NCBI GenBank assembly: GCA_977006965.1
Contig: OZ345369.1
Coordinates: 1,054,001 to 1,118,000 of the forward strand
Source of the DNA: Phymatolithon calcareum
Lineage: Eukaryota; Rhodophyta; Florideophyceae; Hapalidiales
Direction: 5' to 3'
Length of the DNA stretch: 64,000 bases
The notes under the pieces are model-generated. The model did not search any database and had not been told where the DNA came from. It saw only the letters and a program-made list of their open reading frames with translations. The stretch's first letter is position 1, and each line of letters begins with the position of its first letter. Position numbers and translations under genes: made by a program. Positions 31,216 to 40,045 of this stretch are shown here, piece after piece.

Positions 31216-33075
31216 TCAGACCGCTACTCTTCCTGCTACTTCTTCGATGTCCAGAATATGCTCATTTTGTAGCACAGCTCCAATAGCGTCCTCCACATCC
31301 ACTACTGTCTCATTCACTTCATCTTCGCTAATGGGGTTGTATGCAGCACCGAACTCGCCTGCTTCCTTAACTGCTTTCTCAGGTGTTTCATCAGATGCAT
31401 CTTGAACATTCCGAGTCTCGATGTCAACAATGACCTTCGAAAGCATATACTTGGTATCTTCCTCCGCGTGCGCATCTATGTCTCCCACAACGTCCTCATC
31501 AACGGATGCTTTTGCATTACAGGAATCATCTGTTTCCTGAACTGCGTTGTCAGGTGCACCATCATATGCTCCCTCTGCATCAGCAGCCTCGATGTCCGCC
31601 GTCTGCTCTATATCAGCAACGTCCTCGGTACCTTCGTGCTCCCCGGTGTTTTTCGCGCTTACGGTATTGCCATTCGCCGTGCTCTCCTCTGTAAGGGACT
31701 CGACCTGTGCGCCAGAAGGTTTTTCATGATCAATAGCTTCAATGTCAATGACATCTTCTTTTTTAAGCGTATCTGCGTCCTTGCCTTCCATATCCATCCC
31801 TGATTCATCGACAATATCCGCATCAATTGTATCTTCTGCAGTATCGGACTTTACTGCTTCCTCAGGTGCTTCTTCAGCATCACCATCCTTGACGCTAGCG
31901 ATATGTTCTTTCGTAAGCACATCCTCGGTAGCCTCCTCAGTTTCTGCGCCTGCTTCATCCAATATATTTGTATCGCCTGCTATTTTCTCAGTAACCGACT
32001 CGATTTCTTCCTCAGGTGCATCCTCATGTACCTCCTGAGCAAGCTCGACCTCCTTATGAGCAGCTTGTTCATTCTCGACTACGTCCACTGATGATTCCTC
32101 TGTGTTGTTTTCTTTTTCACGCATGACCTCACCATTTGTAGTGCTCTCCGAAGCAAAGATCTCGAGCGGCTTCTCAGGTATGGGCTCAACATCGACATCT
32201 TCGACTTCAACCATATCCTCATTCTGAAGAACATCAACGGTTGGTTCTATCTCAATTGCACCTGTGCTGCAGATGATATCCTCATGAACGGCTGTCTCTG
32301 CTGTATCGGTCTCGCCTGTATGCCGAATTGCTTTTTTACCAGCTTTGATTTGAGGGTCGTTTTGTTCCTCAATCACGTCCTCTTTAAATACCTCCGCATC
32401 GACATATTTTTCACCCAAGGTGTCATCATTCGTGGTGCTGGCAGCAGTAAGGGTCTCAACTTCTTTCTCAAGTGCCGTCTCAGCATCAACAGATTCGATG
32501 TTCACAACGTTTTCCTTCGCTGTCGTATCCTCGTCTTCCTTTGCGGTTTCCACCGAACCTCTGATTATCGTAGCGTCTAGGCGATTTTTAGAAGGATGTG
32601 GGGCTTTTTCGGCGGCCTTAACCCGAGTGCCTAATTTCTCATTATCTGCTTCTGCGTTACAAGAAGTATTTTCGGTGGCTCCGGGAGTGTCTTCCGCCTC
32701 AGTGTTTCCATCGGCGACAAAGTGCTCTTTCTGATCTCCTGATTCTGCGGTCTCGGAGCTCGAATTCAATGGAGAAGCTTCGTCCTCCGCTGGAGCTTCG
32801 CTTGCGTAAATTACTTCCTCAGTAGTAATATTTTTCTGCACAGAAATCAGTTCACTCGTTTCCGGTGCATCTTCTTTTGCAATGACTCCTTCGATAGCAT
32901 CCGGAGCTATTGCTGCCGAAGTCCCATCCCCTGGAACACAATATTCGGAAGTTTGGACAGTTTTCTCAGAGTTTGAGACTCCAACAGTTGTCTTGTGGGT
33001 TAATTCCGCTTCATTGACGATTCGTGATGCCTTCTGAGGTGATCGAACCTCTTTTGAGGGAGTACATCCACCCAT
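31216..33075 (-). CDS. Acidic repetitive protein with N-terminal lipid-anchor motif
   Basis: 619 aa, single exon. It starts MGGCTPSKE: Gly2 is a myristoylation site and Cys4 a palmitoylation candidate, so membrane attachment is likely. The rest is strongly acidic (Glu, Asp, Ala, Val, Thr) and built of degenerate units of about 45-70 residues around phrases such as VEVEDVDVEPIPEKPLE, EDVLTKEHIASVKDGDAEE and VDIEAIDHEKPS. These suggest repeated duplication. No enzymatic domain; presumably an intrinsically disordered scaffold or a Ca2+/cation-binding surface protein. It lies between the Fanzor unit and Mdm35, transcribed away from the latter. Confidence 0.7.
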   Translation of the reverse strand: MGGCTPSKEVRSPQKASRIVNEAELTHKTTVGVSNSEKTVQTSEYCVPGDGTSAAIAPDAIEGVIAKEDAPETSELISVQKNITTEEVIYASEAPAEDEASPLNSSSETAESGDQKEHFVADGNTEAEDTPGATENTSCNAEADNEKLGTRVKAAEKAPHPSKNRLDATIIRGSVETAKEDEDTTAKENVVNIESVDAETALEKEVETLTAASTTNDDTLGEKYVDAEVFKEDVIEEQNDPQIKAGKKAIRHTGETDTAETAVHEDIICSTGAIEIEPTVDVLQNEDMVEVEDVDVEPIPEKPLEIFASESTTNGEVMREKENNTEESSVDVVENEQAAHKEVELAQEVHEDAPEEEIESVTEKIAGDTNILDEAGAETEEATEDVLTKEHIASVKDGDAEEAPEEAVKSDTAEDTIDADIVDESGMDMEGKDADTLKKEDVIDIEAIDHEKPSGAQVESLTEESTANGNTVSAKNTGEHEGTEDVADIEQTADIEAADAEGAYDGAPDNAVQETDDSCNAKASVDEDVVGDIDAHAEEDTKYMLSKVIVDIETRNVQDASDETPEKAVKEAGEFGAAYNPISEDEVNETVVDVEDAIGAVLQNEHILDIEEVAGRVAV

Positions 33076-33883
33076 GGGAAAACGCTTAGGCCTCGAGTTG
33101 ATTTTCCCTCCTGGTTATGGTTACAAAAGCATGCCAAAAGAAACGTGAAAGGGCTTTGTATGGTGTGTTTCTCATCCCGTTATTTTTCTTGATAGCTATA
33201 TAATTGCGGTCCTGTGTGCTTCACAGCTAGTCGGGGCATGGGACCTCTGAGATTTCATCCCCTCTTCTATGAATTTTGTGCGTGAAAATGTTACAGTAGA
33301 GTTGCACGCGATTCACGCTCGTGCATGAGAATGCTTCATACCAAATCCTCTCAGACGTTTCGAAAGGGCTTTGAAACGGTGACGATTCCCTTCATATGTC
33401 TCATTTGTCCCTGCAATCATGTCATTCCTGATCAGGGACGCCAATCCCTTTGGCCCAGTTGTCTACATCACAAAAGGCTATGGTCACAGTTTACGCTATC
33501 ATTCACCGCGCTTACCGTACTCTACAGCCACGAGTTCAATTCCCACAATCATGGTGAGCGAGATACTCAAAGCGTTAGTTGCCTCTTTCCCACACGCCAT
33601 GGGGCCCTAGGTAGTACAATCTAATCAAAACCATACACTGAACCATGCACTGTACAAAACTTGTCCGAGAACTTGAGGTGAATGTTCGGGGAAGAACTTG
33701 GCAATAATTTATTGGACAATTCTTATGATAAATGTAATCTTTATTGTACAGTAGTGGACAGTTCTTACGGTAAGTTGCCAACTTCGCCACAGGAGCACCT
33801 GGACCTCAATAAAACGAAACTAATTACGCCACCTAAAGGCCACCTCCAGCGCAAAGCAGTGATTTGTGGACCTTGTAGGTAAA
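33076..33883. other. Divergent intergenic region, no gene recognised
   Basis: Holds the promoters of the acidic protein (leftward) and Mdm35 (rightward). Short frames up to 99 codons do not resemble protein. No clear TATA element beside either start. Confidence 0.4.
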
Positions 33884-34224
33884 ATGCCGAAGGAATCCAA
33901 AAGGCCTTTTAATCCCATTGAGAAGTGTGCCGATTTGAAGAAGAAGTACGATGTTTGTTTCAAAAAATGGTACTCATCCAAGTTTCTGAAGGTATGTCAA
34001 CTTTCTTCCTCCTCAACGCAGCTTCGCTCTGGGAAATTTGTGAGACCTGTTTTCGGCTTTCCCAAGCAGGGATCTGATGGAACTCTTCTGAACGCGCCTG
34101 GGAAAACGAGTTGTGCGCGAATTAGGGCGACATCGAAACCAGGGAAGACTGCGAAGAGGAATTTGAGGCCTTGTCTGTTTGTATTAACAAGGCCATTGAG
34201 AGCAGGAGGAAGGCACAGAACTAA
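33884..34224 (+). CDS. MDM35: Mdm35/TRIAP1 twin-CX9C mitochondrial protein (two exons)
   Basis: Exons 33884-33991 and 34126-34224; the 134-bp intron is GTATGT...GAATTAG. The spliced product is 68 aa: C15-x9-C25 (EKCADLKKKYDVCFKKWY) and C45-x9-C55 (REDCEEEFEALSVC), the twin CX9C helical hairpin of the TRIAP1/Mdm35 family, with the typical KFLKGD link created by the splice. It is imported into the intermembrane space by Mia40 and partners PRELI/Ups proteins to shuttle phosphatidic acid. The longer unspliced frame through the intron is not the product. The stop is 160 bp before the MTR3 start on the same strand. Confidence 0.9.
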
Positions 34225-34383
34225 AAATTGGGTTCTTCAAACGCACTTCTTGCAGCAGTGTGTATCTGCACTCACGATGCACTGAGCAGAACTGTAAGTA
34301 AAATTAGAGTTGAGTATTTTCTGACTTGTGTATCGCCGTCCGACGACATCTTTCAACCGATCAATTTCAACGTTCCCGACGTG

Positions 34384-35190
34384 ATGCCACCCACGATAGC
34401 AAAGTACGGGCGACTCGTGCACGTTGTCTCACAAGGGGACAGTGTATCCGGCGAGCAACGCTCAGACGGTCGCACGAAGGCAGGCTCCCAAAGACCAATA
34501 TTCATGCGCGGCGGTGTTTTGTCTCATGCTCGTGGATCTGCCTATTTCGAGGCGGGTGGAACCAAGGTATTCTGCGCAGTCCACGGCCCGCGTCCGTCAC
34601 CTTCATCGGTCACTGTGGACGGCAGTGTAGTATGCGACTTGAGATGGGCCGAGTTTGCACGGGCGCAAGGAAGTCGAGCGCGTGAAGCTGCGAAAAAAGG
34701 GCCATATCGCACCGAGTTCGCAACAGACGAAGAACGTGAACTTGGTGCCAGCCTTTCTCGAACTTTAACGGCTGCTGTGCGATTGGAACAATACCCTAAG
34801 TCGAGAATTGAGGTAAGCGCGTTTGTCTTGGAGGATGATGGCAGCGCGTTCGCGGCCGTCGTCACGGTCGCAGCCATGGCGCTCGCTGACGCGGGAATTG
34901 AGATGAAGGACCTAGTTTGTGGCGCCTCTGCGGCGGTCGTTGATGGCAATCTTGTTCTGGATCCTTCTGCAGCAGAAGAGGAAGTGGCGACGGGAAGCGT
35001 ACTTCTGGCTTATATGCCGACTTTTGGGATGGTCATGGACGTGGTTCAAACCGGGGAAATGGAGCCTGAATTAGTGGTTGAGGGATTGCGGTTGTGCAGT
35101 GAGAGTGCGATTCAAATTGCTGGTCTGATGAGGAGCGCCCTTAGCAAACAGGCCGGGAAGTTATTGAAGAAGAAGGGTCGGGGGATTTAA
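34384..35190 (+). CDS. MTR3: Exosome core subunit MTR3/EXOSC6 (RNase PH fold)
   Basis: 268 aa from the ATG at 34384, single exon. RNase PH-domain features: [19 protein letters not shown] at the start, [44 protein letters not shown] and [15 protein letters not shown]. These match EXOSC6/Mtr3 better than RRP41. In the nine-subunit exosome ring it pairs with RRP42 and takes part in 3' RNA processing and decay in nucleus and cytosol. The ring subunits are catalytically inactive in most eukaryotes. The C-terminus is a basic [10 protein letters not shown] rejected the 52-residue upstream extension (34228), which is not conserved-looking and overlaps the Mdm35 trailer. Confidence 0.88.
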   Translation: MPPTIAKYGRLVHVVSQGDSVSGEQRSDGRTKAGSQRPIFMRGGVLSHARGSAYFEAGGTKVFCAVHGPRPSPSSVTVDGSVVCDLRWAEFARAQGSRAREAAKKGPYRTEFATDEERELGASLSRTLTAAVRLEQYPKSRIEVSAFVLEDDGSAFAAVVTVAAMALADAGIEMKDLVCGASAAVVDGNLVLDPSAAEEEVATGSVLLAYMPTFGMVMDVVQTGEMEPELVVEGLRLCSESAIQIAGLMRSALSKQAGKLLKKKGRGI

Positions 35191-35375
35191 TCTTCTTTTT
35201 TATTTCTCTCGGCTCTTTCAAGTTTCTTGGTCCCCGTTACGCTTTGCAGTAATTTGCGTTTTCAGGTCGGTATCCGTCGGAATATCTATTTCTGTTCTTG
35301 AAGTCGCCGAAGCATGGAAAGCCTCTTAACATTCTGGCACTTATGCGCTAAATACAATCCTTTGCTGTGTGCCTG

Positions 35376-36250
35376 TTAGCACGTCCCCGCCAAGAAGGCC
35401 GCCTTTTCCCTCGCGCATGCCTTCGCCCTAACGTCCCTCGGCAGCGATGGCATTGCCTGATTGGACCCCACATTCAACTCTTTCAACGCCGCGATCTTGT
35501 CCAGTCCAGGGGGCAACGCGTTCAAACAGTTTTCGTAAACATGCAATTTCTCCAGATTTCCGCATTCCGCCAGCGATTGCGGCAAACTGCGGATTTGGTT
35601 CCGCCCAAGGTTCAATACACGCAATTTCTTCAGCTTGCCCACATCCCCCCTGAGCGTGTCCAGACAGTTGCCATACGCATACAATTCTTCTAGGTTCGAA
35701 CACGTAAACAAACTCCGGGGCAGTTCGCGCAGTCGTCCGTTACCCGCCAGTAGAACTCGGAGCGACTTCATATCTTGGAACGCATCGGGCACGGATTCGA
35801 GAAGTTCGCTGAACCCGATGTCGAGCTCCTCCAGTTGAGACATAGCCGTGAGAAGTTGCGAAGAGATTTCTTCAAGCGGGTTTGCTCCCGCAGTAAGCAC
35901 GCGCAAATTGCAGAGCACGCCGAGTTCTCCAGGGAGAACTGAAATTCTGGAAACACCGAACAATCGGAATATGAAGTCAGAAAGCAATCGAGATGAAACC
36001 TACGGAGGGTTTATAGTTTTGAGACGTACTCATTCATGAAAAGATTCAACTCGGTGACGTGATCTGCTATCTTTTCCAACGATGGAAGGATCGTCTGCAT
36101 GTCCTCGTCCGAGAGTTGCATTTGCTGAAGATCAAGCACGTGTGACCTTGTCTGTGCGCATTCCTCGATGCGTGCGAGCGCATCCTCACATCCTTGCGGT
36201 CCTGCGTCCAGCCGGGCCATAAAATCGGCAAGGCTTCGCGAGACTTGCAT
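35376..36250 (-). CDS. Intracellular leucine-rich repeat protein (two exons), right copy
   Basis: Exons 36250-36030 and 35946-35376, with an 83-bp intron (GTACGT...TTCCAG). 263 aa, about eight 23-residue LRRs; same exon lengths and intron position as 4691-5565. Differences between the copies are few and mostly conservative (K/E, T/S), suggesting both are under selection. In the right block it follows SAM-DUF202 in the same order as the left block. Its 3' end is 186 bp from the end of the convergent MTR3 gene. Confidence 0.87.
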
Positions 36251-36944
36251 TTTGAATCTGTGAGCAGGGCTATTATTGATCTTTTCCGATCAATTTAGTT
36301 TTTGCCAAATCTGTCCCTCAGAGGAATGCACATCTTAAGGTGATGATTAGGATTCAGGGATCAAAGAGCTTGATGTATGATAGGAGGGAATTATCCCGAT
36401 ATGCACTGGGAGCCCTAATTTAATGAAAATGTAGGTCCCAGCGGAATTCCTCCGAACTGGCACATGAGAGCCGAGCAATGCCCGGCCGTCGTACTGCTAC
36501 TGAAGACGCTGTGTTTCCTTTTCCATTTGCATGGTGCCCACCTGCGGTGCTCGGGGTGCGCCCGGACTGAGGTCTCTGCTCCTAACAGTGTGAGTTAGCC
36601 TACGCATGTGCGCAGGACGTAGTTCATCCCTCAGTGCTGGACATGTCAAACCTTTATCTCGGGAGAACCACATCGTAGACTAACGACCTATGTTTCTGCA
36701 CTCGCAATGCAGGCATGGTACTCGTGGAGAAGTTTGTTTTACAAACCGTTCGTATTCTTCAACGAGAATTGCAAGTCGACTAACGTGATTTGCCCAATGT
36801 CAGTACCATCAAGTGTTAGTCATTTTTCTAGATCAACACGAAGTAATAACTCTAGTATTGGAGTGAAAGGAAAGTGCTACAACTTTGTGCATTGAACAAA
36901 TAAAAGGATTGATATCCATGAAGCTCTTCTGTTGCAAACACAAC
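36251..36944. other. Intergenic, part of the duplicated block
   Basis: Aligns with 3430-3790 plus 4530-4690 of the left block (inverse). It lacks the retrocopy inserted there, which confirms that the retrocopy is an insertion. No gene seen. Confidence 0.55.
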
Positions 36945-37688
36945 TTAAACGCTAAGCATCGCGACTATAGCACTACCTTCGATATAATTTGAAAATATGG
37001 CGTACAATACAATAACGGTACCAGCAAAAACTAGCATGAGCGGAAAAAATTTCGGAATATGTTGATCAGGCTTCTCCACCATGCGCTCCATCCAAAAATG
37101 GCTGTAAATAGCACAGCACAACATAGAAAATGCCATAACCTCCAACACACAGGCCAACCCCATAATGAACGCAATGTCCGCGTTTTTCTTCGTCTGCACC
37201 AGCCGAGTCAACGCCATGGCCAACATTTGCAAAGTGAGACTCAGACTCGCCCACCCCAAAAGAACCCTTTCCGCCATCAAATGAGTGAGAATCCGAGCAT
37301 CTTCAGGTAGCGCAGGTCCTTCCTCCTTGGTTAATACCTTTTGCAGATAGTTTATGCCGCTGAGCATTAAACGTCGGTCCTTCAAGTTTGCAACGCCAAG
37401 AGTGATTCGTAGCTCGTCTGCATGAAGGGATAACAAGGTTCGCGCTGTAATATTTTGCGCACGGAACGTGGGAACATATTGGGAGAGGCCGAGGGCTTCC
37501 AACCAGGAAAGTACAGCCTCCGTATCGCAGCTAGCGTCTCGCGTGAAGAGGCTTGAGGCATGCAGCGCTGCGTCTACGGTTTGAGTGAAGACATTCGATC
37601 GACACGTTGCGCTTAAAAGACTCCCATCGCTCAGTTTAGAACTGGACATTTCGGGTGAGGAAGCTGCCTTGTCACCGGGAGATGCCAT
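36945..37688 (-). CDS. SAM-DUF202 membrane protein 1
   Basis: 247 aa from the ATG at 37688 (MASPGDKAAS). Residues about 50-115 form a sterile alpha motif (SAM) domain: EAVLSWLEALGLSQYVPTF, LLSLHADELRITLGVANLKDR. Residues 135-247 have three hydrophobic helices (LLGWASLSLTLQMLAMAL, AFIMGLACVLEVMAFSML, FFPLMLVFAGTVIVLYAIF) of DUF202 type, a small domain of bacterial and vacuolar membrane proteins. SAM domains oligomerise, so this is likely a self-associating membrane protein. Unlike its two relatives at 47757 and 49142 it has no intron. The frame is open upstream to 37883, but that part belongs to the Fanzor unit, whose end is 75 bp before the start. Confidence 0.8.
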   Translation of the reverse strand: MASPGDKAASSPEMSSSKLSDGSLLSATCRSNVFTQTVDAALHASSLFTRDASCDTEAVLSWLEALGLSQYVPTFRAQNITARTLLSLHADELRITLGVANLKDRRLMLSGINYLQKVLTKEEGPALPEDARILTHLMAERVLLGWASLSLTLQMLAMALTRLVQTKKNADIAFIMGLACVLEVMAFSMLCCAIYSHFWMERMVEKPDQHIPKFFPLMLVFAGTVIVLYAIFSNYIEGSAIVAMLSV

Positions 37689-37763
37689 TGCAAAATCGCA
37701 CAGGTGAGAACATTTCTGTTGATGCCGTTGCAAAAATATACCGGGGGCAGTTGACAAGCTGTT

Positions 37764-39945
37764 TTTACAAAAAGAGAACCATCTAGAAATATTACGTCTC
37801 AATCTCAAATCTGATATGGCCCTCTGCAACTTGGCATCGGCCGCGCTCTCCACCTCATTCTTGACGTAGCTGTGGAGGATCAAATCTTCAAACGAGTCAA
37901 CGTCTATGAAAACAAATCAACTGTTGCCAGCTCATGTTCAAGCTCATGCCCGTGCCCTATCATCACCTTCAGAGGTTCGTCGAGGTCAGAGTACATACCT
38001 TCAAAACGGTCTGTGTCGCTAAGAACAAACTCCTCGGCTGCTTTCGCCATTTACTCATTCGCCCAAAGTCAAATGTTGCCGTTGTTTTACGCACCATTCG
38101 TTCACACACCTCCTTCGACACGTGACACGGCAAGTCCAATGCTCTAAGAAATCCCACCTCCAGCTCCCTGATTCTCCCTAGACTGCTGTGCGCGGACGCG
38201 AAAAAGAGCAGCTATTGAAAATTGTTGAACGACGACGGAGAAAGCAGGGCGGCCCCATTTTCGGATGCACTTGATCCCACTGGCTGGAAGATACCTGACA
38301 CTTATTCCCAGGTTAGGAATGGTGCGAACAGAACTGGTTCGGGTATTTCGCGTCTCGATCTTGTCAATCTAAATGTCCGAGCCTACAAACACACACCATC
38401 CGTCGTCGTCTTCAATACGGTATTCGCCGCATTAGGGAAACGTGGAGCTCTGGATAAAATTCGAGCATGTCATGGAGCGTAGGCGGGAGATCACAGTCGA
38501 CGGAGCACGAATCAGATGCTGCATATAGCCTCGCCGATCCCGCGAATTTACGACGGCCGCGACATAAGACCGCTTTTTCCTCCTCCCTCCCATCCCGAGC
38601 ACAATTCTCGCGCCATCATGGTCCAAACCCTATCGCAGCCCCTCTTTGTGGCTGGTGCAATTGCGCGTCGACGGTCAAAATCGCAAGTTGAGAATGAGCA
38701 AACGTGCATTTGCACTGGCTCACGCATTTACGGTAGTGTAGTTTGAAAATATGGAGATGAATCATACAAAAAACGGATCTCAGATGTAATTCTCAGCTGA
38801 GAAGCCAGCCCCTCCCAACGGCTATAAAATCCAGGAGAGATCGAAGCTGGAGGAATCCCCCTCATCTAACATACACTGGGAGTCGGTGCGCTCACAGTTG
38901 TGAAGCTAGTTGTGAAGCTTGCCCGTTTTTCCTCTCGCGACTGTACGCCGCACAACTTGGATCGCGGTAGTCATGCTGCTCGTAGTAAGTGATCTGATGG
39001 GCCATACGGGCACGTGACTCTCGTGTGTCTATGCGCTGCATCGCTGTCTTTCGCGTAGTTGTAGTTAGATCTAGATTGCAAAGTCGCTCCATCGTGATGA
39101 GCGTAGCTTGGGACGAGCACATAACAATGGACTTTTAGCTTGTTGGAAACTTTGTAGGCCTCGACACAGGGCACTGCACAAGGCCTGACAAAAGTGTACC
39201 ACTTCTTCAAGCGAAAGTGACCTATATCGCCAATGGGTTTAATACCAGAGGCGATTCCTTTATTGGCAGTAGCATTACAAAAGAGGGCCGAGTTGCTTAG
39301 CTCGTAAAGGAGCAGACAGTCGTGGTTGTTGATCATGCTTCCTTCTTGGTATTGCTCGAAAAAATGGAATGGTTTACGTCTTGCTTCGTGGATTCTTGTC
39401 CTAATTGTTTTTCCTCATTGGGCCCGCCTCTATTCGGAGACGTGATGAACCATCACATGCTCTACAGTTTGTCCCGTGCGACTGTGTGTCTTGATGTATC
39501 TATCATCTACGGCATTCTCATACATTTATCCGATTTTCATCCATCCTTGTCGCGCGTGATCACTGTACCCCGCAACACAAGACAATGTAGAATCCCCAGG
39601 AATAGTAGCATTCGTTTAAATAGATAGGCCCGGACCCCCGAACCTCAAGTTTAGCTAAGGTCAAGTCAAAAAATAACAAAAACACGAACGAATAAAAACC
39701 AATACTTTATCTAGACCAACCTTTCAACACAAATGATAAGCGTACGGCCACTCAGAGCGTCCTGGTTTCGAAACTCTTGATGGAACGTGTCCACAACAGT
39801 GTTCTCGCCCTGTACAGTCTCGAGCGGCAATTGCCTCACTGTCTCTTTGCAAGATACGCAGAGAAACAGGATGCAGTATAATGCTACAACCACGAGAGTC
39901 CTTACCATCCATGATGGATGACTCGTTGGCTGAGTTTTTAGTACC
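37764..39945 (-). other. Cargo half of Fanzor unit 2: unresolved open frames
   Basis: Holds the same frames as copy 1: 38971-39336, 38892-39122, the exon set at 37764-38185, and a 78-codon frame 39711-39947 starting 98 bp from the Fanzor start on the other strand. The last has a hydrophobic stretch (VRTLVVVALYCILFLCVS), perhaps a signal peptide. It differs between the unit copies at about six residues, more than neighbouring DNA would suggest. None is a recognised transposase. The terminal exon is open beyond the unit into the SAM-DUF202 leader. Confidence 0.35.
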
Positions 39946-39948
39946 ATC

Positions 39949-39956
39949 TATATAAA
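39949..39956 (+). promoter_or_regulatory. TATA box of Fanzor gene
   Basis: TATATAAA stands 90 bp upstream of the ATG at 40046, an ordinary distance for a eukaryotic core promoter. Identical in copy 1. A 15-bp inverted repeat CATCCATGATGGATG (about 39906-39920) lies just upstream. Confidence 0.55.
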
Positions 39957-40045
39957 GTCCATGTCAATGCTTACCTACCGAAGCTACACTCGACCACTCC
40001 ACAACCTAACCACCAGCCCAGAGACCACCGAACTCTGGGTGGGAC

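Noticed and set aside
33992-34285. Read-through of Mdm35 exon 1 as a 139-aa protein
   Set aside because: The spliced form restores the second CX9C motif exactly, the unspliced one does not.
34228-34383. 52-residue upstream extension of MTR3
   Set aside because: Begins at the Mdm35 stop region, with no RNase PH similarity.
37689-37883. N-terminal extension of SAM-DUF202 protein 1 as the true start
   Set aside because: The extension is encoded by the Fanzor unit and its junction; the pseudogene paralogue has an equivalent Met at the later start. Kept only as a possible fusion.
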